From Clostridia bacterium (GTDB lineage Bacteria; Bacillota_A; Clostridia; Oscillospirales; Acutalibacteraceae): DNA of 23,007 bases. Positions within the stretch are counted from its first letter, which is position 1. Every line of letters begins with the position of its first letter. The position numbers were made by a program, and so were the translations under genes. The DNA is taken from NCBI GenBank assembly GCA_009930155.1, contig RZYX01000028.1, positions 1 to 23,007 of the forward strand. Direction: 5' to 3'. Below the pieces are notes generated by a model that saw nothing but the letters and a program-made list of their open reading frames with translations, did no database searches and had not been told where the DNA came from. Below, one piece after another: positions 1 through 6,605 of this stretch.

Positions 1-407
1 GCTCTGTAAAGATAGTGGTTTGTACCATCGTGATGAATAGCGTCGGCTCTCAAGTCACCCAGCTTATCTACATACCATTCGGTGTAGTCAGTGTCAGAGT
101 AAAGGCAATCCTTGATATTGCCTGACTCAATCATCTTGTAGCCCTGAAACCGCCCATTCCATCTGCCGAGATCGGCAATAACGATGATAGGTTGTGCTTC
201 CTGAATGTTGAGATTCACTCGCTCATCATCAAGGTAGGAAGCATTGGTGTCCAGCATTTCCTCATACAGACGATCATCGGTAATCTCGTCGGGAGCATAA
301 CCGTTCATTTCAAGCTGGTCTTTCATATCGTCCCGCCAGTCATCAAGATCAAGACTCACATTGCTCCAGATGATATGGCGTTCAATCGCTTTCTGAGTGT
401 TCATCAT
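1..407 (-). CDS. Accessory protein of unknown function, partial (C-terminus beyond left edge)
   Basis: The reading frame opens at an ATG at 407 (or the adjacent ATG at 404) behind a strong GGGAGGTGG ribosome binding site and stays open for 135 codons to the window edge without a stop. The protein starts MMNTQKAIERHIIWSNVSLD and contains an acidic middle (DERVNLN), then VIADLGRWNGRFQGYK and, near the cut, HHDGTNHYLYR. I do not recognise a named domain. Similar small hypothetical proteins are common in phages and conjugative elements of Firmicutes. It overlaps the end of the upstream 77-aa gene by 26 bases, which suggests translational coupling in one operon. No signal peptide or membrane segment is visible. 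Function unknown. Confidence 0.75.
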   Translation of the reverse strand, partial: MMNTQKAIERHIIWSNVSLDLDDWRDDMKDQLEMNGYAPDEITDDRLYEEMLDTNASYLDDERVNLNIQEAQPIIVIADLGRWNGRFQGYKMIESGNIKDCLYSDTDYTEWYVDKLGDLRADAIHHDGTNHYLYR

Positions 408-615
408 AACCACCTCCCAAATAGGAGAACAGGCTTCTGTTTTTAACCTGTTTCTGTATCTCGGTGATTTCCTTCATTTCAGGCACGGTGATACCGGGAA
501 TGCCGAGAATATCTTCAATCTTCAGGTCCTGAAGTTGCTTTTCAGTAACACAGCCAGCGGCATACAGCTTGCCGAGAACCTTGATTTTCTGTGTCAGTGC
601 GTTTTTATCTGCCAT
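382..615 (-). CDS. Small hypothetical element protein (77 aa)
   Basis: A 77-residue reading frame with a good AAGGAGG ribosome binding site just before the ATG at 615. The protein is mostly charged and helical-looking, with a central segment around residues 28-48 (LQDLKIEDILGIPGITVPEM) that reads like a short helical DNA- or protein-binding region. No named family is recognised. The stop lies 26 bases inside the next gene downstream, and its start follows the preceding gene closely, so it is the middle member of a packed operon. Function unknown. Confidence 0.7.
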   Translation of the reverse strand: MADKNALTQKIKVLGKLYAAGCVTEKQLQDLKIEDILGIPGITVPEMKEITEIQKQVKNRSLFSYLGGGYDEHSESD

Positions 616-626
616 AGTGAACCTCC

Positions 627-1217
627 TTATCTTTCACGGTCTTTGTGCTTCTTCTTTTCGGGAAGCTTTGTAATAGCTTCTTTTGCCCAATCGGGCAAGC
701 GGTCGGGTTTGACCTCGCCCATAACATCACGCCTTTCAAAGCGTGTGCTTTCCCCGGTGTGCAGGTTCTTACAGAATACAGCACTGCCACGAGAGTTGGC
801 TTCTGCACCGAAACCGCCCGTTACAAGGTACAGTTGCCTGTCGGCTCTGCGGTATTCATTGCGAAGCGTATCAGGGTTGATGGCAATGATTTTGCCGTTG
901 ATGCTGCTGCGGTAATCATCCGGAATGCAGTCCTCTTTGGTTACAATCGTATTCGGCACATCAAGTTTTTCAATGCCTTCACGAACAAGATCAGCCTGCT
1001 CAGAAATTCTTTCGGCATAGAGCTTTACGATCTCAACATAATCATTACTTACCTGAACATCGAAATACCGAGACAGATAATCATTTTGCTCACAATGGGC
1101 TACCATAAAGGGCAGTTTGTTATCGGAGAGGTTTTCGCCCATAACAACCTCGCAATTCCCGATGCGAAAGCTGTTTGTGATTTCATAATCGCCAGCCATT
1201 CGTTTATCTTGTGTCAT
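627..1217 (-). CDS. Hypothetical element protein (196 aa)
   Basis: The start is placed at the ATG at 1217 (MTQDKRMAG) because GGAGG stands eight bases upstream; an in-frame ATG at 1232 would place the ribosome binding site inside the gene. The protein is soluble, with an N-terminal part (GNCEVVMGE, MVAHCEQNDYLSRYFDV) and a middle segment EYRRADRQLYLVTGGFGAEA, then a stretch resembling a value-reporting domain (GSAVFCKNLHTGESTRFER) and a very basic end (KKKHKDRER). Similar proteins occur as hypothetical accessory genes of conjugative elements. I cannot assign a function. It lies 16 bases after the 104-aa gene and 11 bases before the 77-aa gene, in one apparent operon. Confidence 0.75.
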   Translation of the reverse strand: MTQDKRMAGDYEITNSFRIGNCEVVMGENLSDNKLPFMVAHCEQNDYLSRYFDVQVSNDYVEIVKLYAERISEQADLVREGIEKLDVPNTIVTKEDCIPDDYRSSINGKIIAINPDTLRNEYRRADRQLYLVTGGFGAEANSRGSAVFCKNLHTGESTRFERRDVMGEVKPDRLPDWAKEAITKLPEKKKHKDRER

Positions 1218-1233
1218 ATGCGATACCTCCATT

Positions 1234-1548
1234 TCAAGAAGATACGAAGCTCTCGTACATATGCTGACAACGATGTCGTGCTTTTTTGACTTCGGGTGAG
1301 CAGTCCAGCTCAGGATGCTCTGATTGTATCTTCGCTCTTGAACGCCTTACACTTTCAAAATGAGGGAGATTCATCGTCTTATATGACCCCATCAATACTC
1401 CAAAGGGCAGCTTTTCAATATCGGTTCCAGACCAATGATAGCAGTCCTTACATACAAGAACATACAAAAGCATATCGTCATTTCTTGCCTCAGTATTCGT
1501 CTTTAATATCTCAAGGACTTTTGCTTGTATTGATTCAAGTTTTCTCAT
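1234..1548 (-). CDS. Hypothetical element protein (104 aa)
   Basis: The ATG at 1548 follows an AAGGAGGACGAA ribosome binding site at ideal spacing. The 104-aa product is soluble, with an N-terminal helix (ESIQAKVLEILKTNTEARND), a middle LPFGVLMGSYKTMNLPHFESV, and a C-terminal half rich in Arg, Lys, Glu and Cys (SRAKIQSEHPELDCSPEVK). The two C-terminal Cys and nearby His residues could bind metal, but no standard motif is present. It is the first gene after the terminator at 1561-1600 and probably heads the downstream operon with the next three genes. No promoter was identified for it. Small proteins of this type are frequent, unnamed accessory genes in conjugative elements. Confidence 0.75.
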   Translation of the reverse strand: MRKLESIQAKVLEILKTNTEARNDDMLLYVLVCKDCYHWSGTDIEKLPFGVLMGSYKTMNLPHFESVRRSRAKIQSEHPELDCSPEVKKARHRCQHMYESFVSS

Positions 1549-1560
1549 TTCGTCCTCCTT

Positions 1561-1600
1561 ATAAAAAAATAAGGGCGGACATTTTACTGTCCGCCCTCCG
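1561..1600 (-). terminator. Rho-independent terminator after the 31-aa membrane protein gene
   Basis: Perfect 10-bp stem AGGGCGGACA (1572-1581) and TGTCCGCCCT (1588-1597) with a six-base loop. Read on the minus strand it is followed by a T-rich tract (TTATTTTTTTAT, 1561-1572). It separates the parA-parB-surface protein block from the accessory genes to the left, which start about 12 bases later and must be reached by readthrough or an internal promoter. Confidence 0.85.
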
Positions 1601-1612
1601 GTTTGTTATCTC

Positions 1613-1708
1613 TTACTTCTTGTTTTTACGATTTCTGATCTGCAAAAAGATAAAGCCGCCTACGATAAAGGCGACCAGAATGATACCGATAATCGTTTTA
1701 AGTTCCAT
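1613..1708 (-). CDS. 31-aa single-span membrane microprotein
   Basis: The frame reads MELKTIIGIILVAFIVGGFI followed by FLQIRNRKNKK and a TAA stop. Residues 5-22 form one strongly hydrophobic helix and the tail is highly basic, so an inner-membrane protein with its C-terminus in the cytoplasm is expected from the positive-inside rule. Its ATG overlaps the stop codon of the SpaA-type ORF (TAATG), the classic arrangement for translational coupling, and a strong terminator follows 13 bases after the stop. The coupling and the clear membrane helix support a real gene despite its size. Function unknown; a role in anchoring or assembling the neighbouring surface protein is only a guess. Confidence 0.6.
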   Translation of the reverse strand: MELKTIIGIILVAFIVGGFIFLQIRNRKNKK

Positions 1709-2088
1709 TAGTCATTTTCCTCCTCTTTCATTTTCTTGAAGCCGATGATGCCGCAAGCAGCAATGCCGAGTACGGAAGCTCCGGCAAGAGCAAACCAAAG
1801 AGCAGGGTTGCTGTCATCTCCGGTTTTCGGTGTGTCACGGTATTCGTTGTGCATTTCTACGATGGTGGTTGCGTCCTGAAGGACGGTTGCCGTCTTGTCG
1901 GCAGGCAGTACATAGGAAGCCGAAACGCTGTCTGACACCTCGGATACGGTGTAGTCCCCGATACGAAGTCCCTCAATAAAGATTTCGCCGTTCTTGTCGG
2001 TCTTGAAGGTCTGATCGTAACCGTTTGCTCCCGTCACTCTGAAGGAGAAACCTTCAATCTTGCCGTCCGAAGTTGCTCTCTTCGGCAT
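1708..2088 (-). pseudogene. C-terminal remnant of a SpaA/Cna-B type, sortase-anchored surface protein
   Basis: The frame encodes one Cna-B/SpaA-like beta-sandwich repeat (KIEGFSFRVTG, then TDKNGEIFIEGLRIGDYTVS), the repeat used in pilins and adhesins with isopeptide bonds. It is followed by an LPXTG-like sortase signal TPKTGDD, a hydrophobic span (LAGASVLGIAACGIIGF) and a positive tail (KKMKEEEND). Full-length members of this family on conjugative elements run to many hundred residues with a signal peptide and several repeats. Here nothing secretory precedes the repeat in this frame, and the ATG at 2088 has no ribosome binding site. The upstream lipoprotein frame runs into it out of frame. 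I read this as a decayed or deletion-derived remnant, though a programmed frameshift cannot be excluded. Confidence 0.65.
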
Positions 2089-2299
2089 CCAAGACAGCCT
2101 GAGCAGTTTCTTCCGAGCTTTCCGGAGCTACCTCAGTATCCGGTTGAATACTTTGTTCCGTTTGTTTACTTTCCGAAAAAGAAGATGGCTGATTGTCTTT
2201 ACTTGATACCTCCAAGTCCCTATGCATTCCTGCACTACAAGCAGACAAGGAAATCATCACTGCAAGCATAATCAAAAGTGCCGTTAATCGTGTTTTCAC
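2054..2299 (-). pseudogene. Lipoprotein N-terminus, frame broken at the junction with the SpaA-type remnant
   Basis: The GTG at 2299 has AAGGAG upstream at good spacing and opens a typical lipoprotein signal: basic start (VKTR), hydrophobic core (LTALLIMLAVMIS) and lipobox LSAC with the lipid-acceptor Cys at residue 21. After it comes a low-complexity Ser/Glu/Gln/Pro linker (about residues 30-70) of the kind that spaces a surface domain from the membrane. The frame ends 15 residues into the overlap with the SpaA-type frame (stop at 2054), without any folded domain. A single-base change of frame near 2070-2088 would fuse the two into a lipoprotein with a Cna-B domain and an extra sortase anchor, a combination that suggests two genes joined by a deletion. 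Confidence 0.6.
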
Positions 2300-2330
2300 T
2301 TGTATCACTCCTTCGTGTTTTCTTGGCTTC

Positions 2331-2359
2331 AGTGTAGAACACAAAAGCCTTTTCGACAA
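2331..2359 (-). promoter_or_regulatory. Sigma-A type promoter for the lipoprotein/surface protein remnant
   Basis: On the minus strand, TTGTCG (2354-2359) and TACACT (2331-2336) are separated by 17 bases, and the GTG start at 2299 with its ribosome binding site lies about 30 bases downstream. Each hexamer differs from consensus at two positions. Its presence means the remnant is probably still transcribed independently of parAB. Confidence 0.55.
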
Positions 2360-2540
2360 AGGTGCGATTTTGAAGTGCAATCTTTCAGGTTAGCACGGAT
2401 TGCTTTGCATTGAAATTCTGCGATGCTTTGCTTGTCTTTAAGAGAATAATTTAATTCAGGAGATAGAATAACTTAGGAGATATATTTTCTTTTCGGTAAG
2501 TTAGCTGGTAGTAAGAGGTAGGAGTGTGAGGGAGGAGAGA

Positions 2541-3491
2541 TTAACGGGAACGGTCTGCACGGGATTTCAGGAACTTGTTGTAGTGTTCCAGCGCCTTGCA
2601 AACAAAGTCCTCAGTCTGATTCAGCGGTACGGATTTGGGGATAAGCTCTCGAAGTCTTTCCCCACGCAAAACGATTTTATCACGCTGATTTGGTTTCTCC
2701 TCACTCATAATCGCTTGAATAGCTTCGGTCGTCAGCTTGCCTTCCTCAAAGAACTTTCTCATACGGATTGTTTGATCGTGAGACGGGGTACTTTCGTTCA
2801 AGTCGATTTCATCCACGATGTCCCTTTGACATTCTTCGTCAAGATAGGACAATTCAACAGCCGGGCGCATTTTGATACGACCGTCATCCACATATTCCAG
2901 AAGTTCGGGAACAAGGTTGGTCAGACGGACAAAACGGTAAATCTGTGGCTGACTATCGCCTACTTCTTCGGTGAGTTTATTTGCAGAGGTCAGCCCTCTC
3001 AACTTATTATCCACTGGAGAAGAAGTTAAATCCGTCCGCTGTCCTTGTCGTTTCATCGCATCCAACCGCATCTTATAGGCAAAAGCCTTTTCAGAGGGAA
3101 GTATCTGCGAACGCTGGTAGTTGCTCTCCACCATTAGGATAGTGGCTTCATCTCGGTTCAGGTCAACGACTTCACAACGCAAGGTATCAAAACCGGCAAT
3201 CTCACAAGCCCGTTTTCGTCTGTGTCCAGATACAAGCTCGTATCTGCCATCGTCTTTCTGGCGAACCGTAGCCGGAGTGATAACTCCACGCTCTTTGATA
3301 CTCTCCACAATCTGCATCATATCTTCGTCGTCACGCACCTTAAAGGGGTGGTCGGGAAAATCGTCGATTTCGCTTAATGGAATATCTCTGATTTTAGATA
3401 GCTTGGCATCATCTCTTTGTTCCTGCGTTGAAAACAAGTCATCGAGTGCGCTCGTGGGAAGCGTGAAGTCGCTCTTTTTGCCTGTTGGCAT
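2541..3491 (-). CDS. parB: ParB/Spo0J-family partition protein of the element
   Basis: A 316-aa protein of normal ParB length. Residues 36-130 form the ParB/sulfiredoxin-like N-terminal domain that binds and hydrolyses CTP in this family, with the signature SGHRRKRA around residue 88 (box II) and ESNYQRSQILPSEKAFA further on, the counterpart of the ENLQR box. A central helix-turn-helix region (TEEVGDSQPQIYRFVRLTNL and the KMRPAVELSYL helices) should bind parS-like sites. The C-terminus is basic. It acts with the preceding ParA to keep the excised circular element or to aid transfer. The ATG at 3491 follows AAAGGAGGTG and lies 53 bases inside the end of parA, so translation is coupled. No clear parS palindrome was found nearby. 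Confidence 0.93.
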   Translation of the reverse strand: MPTGKKSDFTLPTSALDDLFSTQEQRDDAKLSKIRDIPLSEIDDFPDHPFKVRDDEDMMQIVESIKERGVITPATVRQKDDGRYELVSGHRRKRACEIAGFDTLRCEVVDLNRDEATILMVESNYQRSQILPSEKAFAYKMRLDAMKRQGQRTDLTSSPVDNKLRGLTSANKLTEEVGDSQPQIYRFVRLTNLVPELLEYVDDGRIKMRPAVELSYLDEECQRDIVDEIDLNESTPSHDQTIRMRKFFEEGKLTTEAIQAIMSEEKPNQRDKIVLRGERLRELIPKSVPLNQTEDFVCKALEHYNKFLKSRADRSR

Positions 3492-4272
3492 CGCTTAACA
3501 CCTCCTTTGTAAATTCGGTGTACGCTTTTGCCACCGGACTGTTAGGCTCATAAGCATAAATGCTCTGACCTTTGGAAGAAACTTCTGCTGCTTTGACTGC
3601 AATCGGAATGGACGAGCCGAACATCTTAATGTGACTGCCGAAGCTTTCACGGAGTGTTGTTTCGGTGCTTTTTGCAAGGCTTGTCCTGTTGTCCACAAGG
3701 GTAAGCAGGATACCTTCAATCTGAAGCTGCGGATTAACTTGTCGCTTGACTTTTGCAACAGTCTGTAAAAGCTGTGTCATTCCTTTTGCCGGAAGGTACT
3801 GAGCCTGAACAGGGATGATAACTGAGTCTGCCGCTACAAGAGCGTTTAGCGTAATCATTCCAAGAGAGGGCATCGTGTCGATTACGACAAAGTCGTATGC
3901 ACCTTTTACCTGACTAAGATAATTCTTCAACACAGTTTCACGGCTCATAGTCGTCACCAAGTTCATTTCCAGACTCGCAAGCTCAAGGTTTGCCGGAATA
4001 AGGTCAACCTGTTCTTCGTGATGCAGAATACCTTTGAACGGATTTTCTGTATCCTCACGAATAACGCCCATCAGCTTATTGGTAATGGTCGTATCCAGCC
4101 CGTCAGTATCTCGCCATCCAAGACAGGTAGTTAGGTCGCCCTGCGGATCAGCGTCCACGAGAAGCACTTTCTTTCCCTGCATAGCCAGTCCGACACCGAG
4201 GTTCAGAGCAGTCGTTGTCTTTCCCACTCCGCCTTTCTGATTGCATATAGCAATGGTTTTGCACTGAGGCAT
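3439..4272 (-). CDS. parA: ParA-family ATPase of the element
   Basis: A 277-aa deviant-Walker ATPase. The P-loop is KGGVGKTT at residues 13-20, with the conserved signature Lys at position 13; the switch I region is LLVDADPQGDLT and the Walker B strand is FVVIDTMPSLG. These define ParA/Soj/MinD-type ATPases, which form nucleotide-dependent dimers on DNA and are stimulated by ParB. The ATG at 4272 is chosen because GGAGG lies eight bases upstream; the frame extends to 4347 but that extension would place the ribosome binding site within the gene. parA overlaps parB by 53 bases. A long structured region without a clear gene precedes it and may control its expression. ParA and ParB pairs are common first genes of clostridial conjugative elements. 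Confidence 0.93.
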   Translation of the reverse strand: MPQCKTIAICNQKGGVGKTTTALNLGVGLAMQGKKVLLVDADPQGDLTTCLGWRDTDGLDTTITNKLMGVIREDTENPFKGILHHEEQVDLIPANLELASLEMNLVTTMSRETVLKNYLSQVKGAYDFVVIDTMPSLGMITLNALVAADSVIIPVQAQYLPAKGMTQLLQTVAKVKRQVNPQLQIEGILLTLVDNRTSLAKSTETTLRESFGSHIKMFGSSIPIAVKAAEVSSKGQSIYAYEPNSPVAKAYTEFTKEVLSDANRQKERLHASHERTR

Positions 4273-4344
4273 TATGAAATCCTCCTTTCGTAGATTCATA
4301 ACCGTTAGGAAACGGCTATGTACTCTTTCTGCAAAATGATTACT

Positions 4345-4740
4345 CATTACCGATTGCAGTCAGTGGATAGCAATATTTGTCCTCGACACCCTTGCTTGGC
4401 TCGGTAGCCTATGGGAAGCATAAAGGTTACAGCGTGTTTCGCTGTATCATAGGAATCTCACCTCTGCCGGGTTCTCCGCCAGCCCCTTGGGGAAGTATCA
4501 TTATCATTCTGATTGTCGTCGCCGCTTCAGTAACAACCTGAGTTTGTGGTCGGGATTTCTCGCTCTCTTTTGCAATGTCGTTGCGTACCCGCCAGATGGC
4601 TATCATCAGAATTAAATGTCCTTAATGCCTGAATATTCAATTTTCAAGTTTCAGTGAAAAGGCTCTCAACCTTTCGGTTTTGAATTAACCCCTTCACTTG
4701 CTTGTACTGGGAGAGGGTCAACCGTAAGTCTAAAATGAAA
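4345..4740 (-). ncRNA. Candidate structured leader RNA upstream of parA
   Basis: About 400 bases between a terminator and parA hold no long frame but many potential RNA helices on the minus strand. A 10-bp helix pairs 4689-4698 with 4653-4662 (two G-U pairs) and encloses a hairpin AACC-GAAA-GGTT (4668-4679) closed by a GNRA tetraloop. A perfect 7-bp hairpin TACAGCG/CGCTGTA sits at 4428-4446, and CCCC/GGGG arms occur near 4483-4492. No T-tract follows the hairpins, so they are not simple terminators. A cis-regulatory leader, a small RNA, or part of a transfer origin are all possible. A 59-aa frame lies inside it. No match to a named RNA family is claimed. Confidence 0.35.
4427..4606 (-). CDS. 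Possible 59-aa protein in the parA leader
   Basis: An uninterrupted frame starting MIAIWRVRNDIAKESEKSRP and ending in IPMIQRNTL, with a Gly-rich middle (PQGAGGEPGRG). It starts at ATG 4606 and stops inside the 4428-4446 hairpin. The only ribosome-binding candidate, AAGGA, is about 14 bases away. A possible promoter (TTGAAT at 4635-4640 and TTTAAT at 4611-4616, 18 apart) would start the transcript almost at the ATG, so a leaderless message is conceivable. The amino acid composition is protein-like, but the overlap with RNA hairpins makes a chance frame equally plausible. Confidence 0.3.
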   Translation of the reverse strand: MIAIWRVRNDIAKESEKSRPQTQVVTEAATTIRMIMILPQGAGGEPGRGEIPMIQRNTL

Positions 4741-4800
4741 ATTTTTTTGATTTTTTTCAAAAAAACAGACCGCCTACTCCGAAATCGGAGTAAACGGTCT
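4741..4800 (-). terminator. Strong Rho-independent terminator after the 57-aa gene
   Basis: A two-part stem: AGACCG (4767-4772) with CGGTCT (4795-4800), and inner TACTCCG (4775-4781) with CGGAGTA (4786-4792) around an AAAT loop. On the minus strand it is followed by a run of seven T and further T-rich sequence. It isolates the zinc-ribbon operon from the parA leader. Confidence 0.9.
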
Positions 4801-4813
4801 TAGAAATCGTACA

Positions 4814-4987
4814 TCAAACTATCTTAACTTTCTTTCTCTTAGCCTTGGAAATCTTACAGATAACATCATCAACAGCATCCGTATATCTGTTATGCTCGAT
4901 CAAACGGTTTCTCGATGCGTTAAGAGCCTTTAGTACACGAATCTGCTCCTCTATGCTCAGATAGATATGATACTTCGGACTTCTCAT
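4814..4987 (-). CDS. 57-aa protein coupled to the zinc-ribbon gene
   Basis: A small basic protein starting MRSPKYHIYLSIEEQIRVLK and ending in a lysine-rich tail (KISKAKRKKVKIV). The N-terminal strand followed by helices (YHIYLSIEEQIRVLKAL) and the basic tail recall ribbon-helix-helix-sized DNA-binding proteins, but no firm family is assigned. Such proteins are common in Firmicutes conjugative elements. The start at 4987 is supported by GGAGG eight bases upstream and by the ATGA overlap with the stop codon of the zinc-ribbon gene; a longer in-frame start at 5002 would bury the ribosome binding site. A strong terminator follows 13 bases after the stop. Confidence 0.75.
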   Translation of the reverse strand: MRSPKYHIYLSIEEQIRVLKALNASRNRLIEHNRYTDAVDDVICKISKAKRKKVKIV

Positions 4988-6375
4988 TTTGATCTCCTCC
5001 ATTTCGTAAATCGGTTCCTTATGAACTCCACATCGTTTTCTGTATCGGAACCGATAAAAATATGTACCTTCTTGAAAGCGCCTTTAACCCTTTCAGCGTA
5101 CTCGGTTTCAGTTTCATTTGCTTTCCACGGTATCCTTATAAGCTTTATTCCCCGTTTGTTGCACAGGTGTTCTTTGAGCGTTTCCATTGCCTGCGGTTCA
5201 CGCCTTGTTTCAAATGCTATGCGTTCTTCGGGAATATACATCTCAAGCGGTATTCCCAATGTACTGTCCTTGCCGTATTCGGCTTTCAAGTTCTGCTGAG
5301 CTGCATAGTAACGAAAAACCAATGAGGGATAGACTGACATATACTCATACTCGCAAGCCTTACACCCCTCGCCGAGAATCGCTCGATCATCTATCTTTGC
5401 TCTCCACGAATGCCCAAGAGAGCATTTCCACCACACGATTTTCTTAGAAGTTCTCGATACTTGAGTGGGAGAAATATCGTTCTTATCATAATCCCATTCT
5501 TCAAGCAGCTTGGTATCAGTCGTAGCCAAGTCGTTATGCCCCTCAAGAACGGCTCTGTCCGCACACACGGGGCAAACCGTTCCCTTAACACGAGCATAGA
5601 TAACTGATTTCCACTCATTGCCACAGGTCTTACAATGCCACCATACATTCTTTCTCGACTTTGCATTGACTTCATCCGGCTTCAATGGATAGTTCCTCTC
5701 CGACCATTCTGCCGCAAGTTCAGGATTGGTTGTAGCAAAGTCATTAAAACCCTTTAGCAATGTATAGCCGCTGCAATATGGGCATTTACTTCCACCTGAA
5801 CGGGTAGAAATTAGTGTGTACCATTCATTGCCACAGTCCTTGCATTTCCACCAAGCCTTACTATTGGCAAAAGCAGTCACCATTGATGGCTGCATCGGCA
5901 AGTTCTTATCCGACCACTCTGCGGCAATTTGAGGAAACTGCGAGGCAAGATCATTGAAGCCGGCAAGCACTTTAGTATGAGAGCAATACGGGCAGCCTGT
6001 TCTGTTTATTGCTCTGCTCTTAACAGTGGCTTCCCACTGGTGTCCCTTTTCGCAACGCCATATGACTTTCTTGTGTGAGCCGACAGAAACCTCCGTCGGC
6101 TTTGTGTCATTCTCATTAGACCATTCCAGAGCCAGCAACGGCTCTATTGTAGCTAAGTCGTTAATTCCTGCAATTACTCTCGCACCGGAACAAATTGGGC
6201 AGCTTTCGCCGTTCGAGCGTGCCTTAACGCTTGTTTGCCATTCGTGACCGCAGGCTGCTTTCCACCACACCTTTTTATTGGAACCGAAAGTTATGGTTTC
6301 AGGTGTCAGTGGTAAATTCTTTTCCGACCATTCAGGAACAAGCTCTGGATGTACTTTTGATAAACTGTTGCTCAT
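4984..6375 (-). CDS. Five-repeat zinc-ribbon protein with degenerate nuclease-like C-terminus
   Basis: A 463-aa protein made of five consecutive repeats of about 68 residues (roughly 8-345). Each contains a leucine/tryptophan core (PELAAEWS), a W-W/I-x-C segment, a first metal knuckle (CGHEW, CEKGH, CKDCG, CKTCG or CSLGH) and a second CxxC knuckle (CPIC, CPYC, CPYC, CPVC, CKAC), ending in a linker like GFNDLAT. This is the probable zinc-ribbon repeat of DUF4379 proteins. The C-terminal 115 residues resemble the Vsr/PD-(D/E)XK-like tail often found after these repeats (PLEMYIPEERIAFETR, then GIKLIRIPW), but the catalytic pattern here is E378...E389-T-R391, with Arg where Lys is usual. ATG 6375 follows GGAGG. 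Nucleic-acid binding is likely; a role in defence or element regulation is inference. Confidence 0.82.
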   Translation of the reverse strand: MSNSLSKVHPELVPEWSEKNLPLTPETITFGSNKKVWWKAACGHEWQTSVKARSNGESCPICSGARVIAGINDLATIEPLLALEWSNENDTKPTEVSVGSHKKVIWRCEKGHQWEATVKSRAINRTGCPYCSHTKVLAGFNDLASQFPQIAAEWSDKNLPMQPSMVTAFANSKAWWKCKDCGNEWYTLISTRSGGSKCPYCSGYTLLKGFNDFATTNPELAAEWSERNYPLKPDEVNAKSRKNVWWHCKTCGNEWKSVIYARVKGTVCPVCADRAVLEGHNDLATTDTKLLEEWDYDKNDISPTQVSRTSKKIVWWKCSLGHSWRAKIDDRAILGEGCKACEYEYMSVYPSLVFRYYAAQQNLKAEYGKDSTLGIPLEMYIPEERIAFETRREPQAMETLKEHLCNKRGIKLIRIPWKANETETEYAERVKGAFKKVHIFIGSDTENDVEFIRNRFTKWRRSK

Positions 6376-6449
6376 AGTCAATCCTCCACCTCCTCTGTGA
6401 TTAGAGTATATTGGATTAGAAGATTTTCTTGTAGTTTGCGAATCCGGGC

Positions 6450-6490
6450 AAAAAAAATAACCCTGAAAGAGTAGCTACTCTCTCAGGGTT
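6450..6490 (-). terminator. Rho-independent terminator after lysS
   Basis: Almost perfect palindrome: AACCCTGAAAGAGTAG (6459-6474) against CTACTCTCTCAGGGTT (6475-6490), with one mismatch. On the minus strand it runs into TTATTTTTTTT. It ends lysS transcription about 115 bases after the stop codon, beyond the repeat at 6534-6562. Confidence 0.85.
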
Positions 6491-6533
6491 TGATATTGAA
6501 ATTATGCGATTTTTTTGTCGCTGCATCGTTCCG

Positions 6534-6562
6534 ATCATCAAATGATGTAAATTTGATGTAAA
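6534..6562 (+). repeat. Short repeat cluster in the lysS 3' untranslated region; one arm of an inverted pair
   Basis: ATCATCAAATGATGT at 6534-6548 is the exact reverse complement of 7048-7062 inside lysS. The core ATCAT-CAA-ATGAT is itself almost palindromic. It is followed by a second TTTGATGTAAA (6552-6562), so the motif (A)TGATGTAAA occurs twice here. Confidence 0.8.
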
Positions 6563-6605
6563 CTGCTGTTTTTTCGGATTTTCAACAAATGAAGCACATC
6601 TCGTT

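Noticed and set aside
397..1289. Long plus-strand frames opposite the accessory genes
   Set aside because: They lie opposite genes with strong ribosome binding sites, have none themselves, and read as low-quality protein.
4273..4347. N-terminal extension of ParA by 25 residues
   Set aside because: The ribosome binding site GGAGG lies directly before the ATG at 4272, and the ParA family starts shortly before the P-loop.
6380..6605. A tRNA gene as the integration target of the element
   Set aside because: No cloverleaf or TTCGA-type T-loop could be found around the junction; lysS is the only candidate target.
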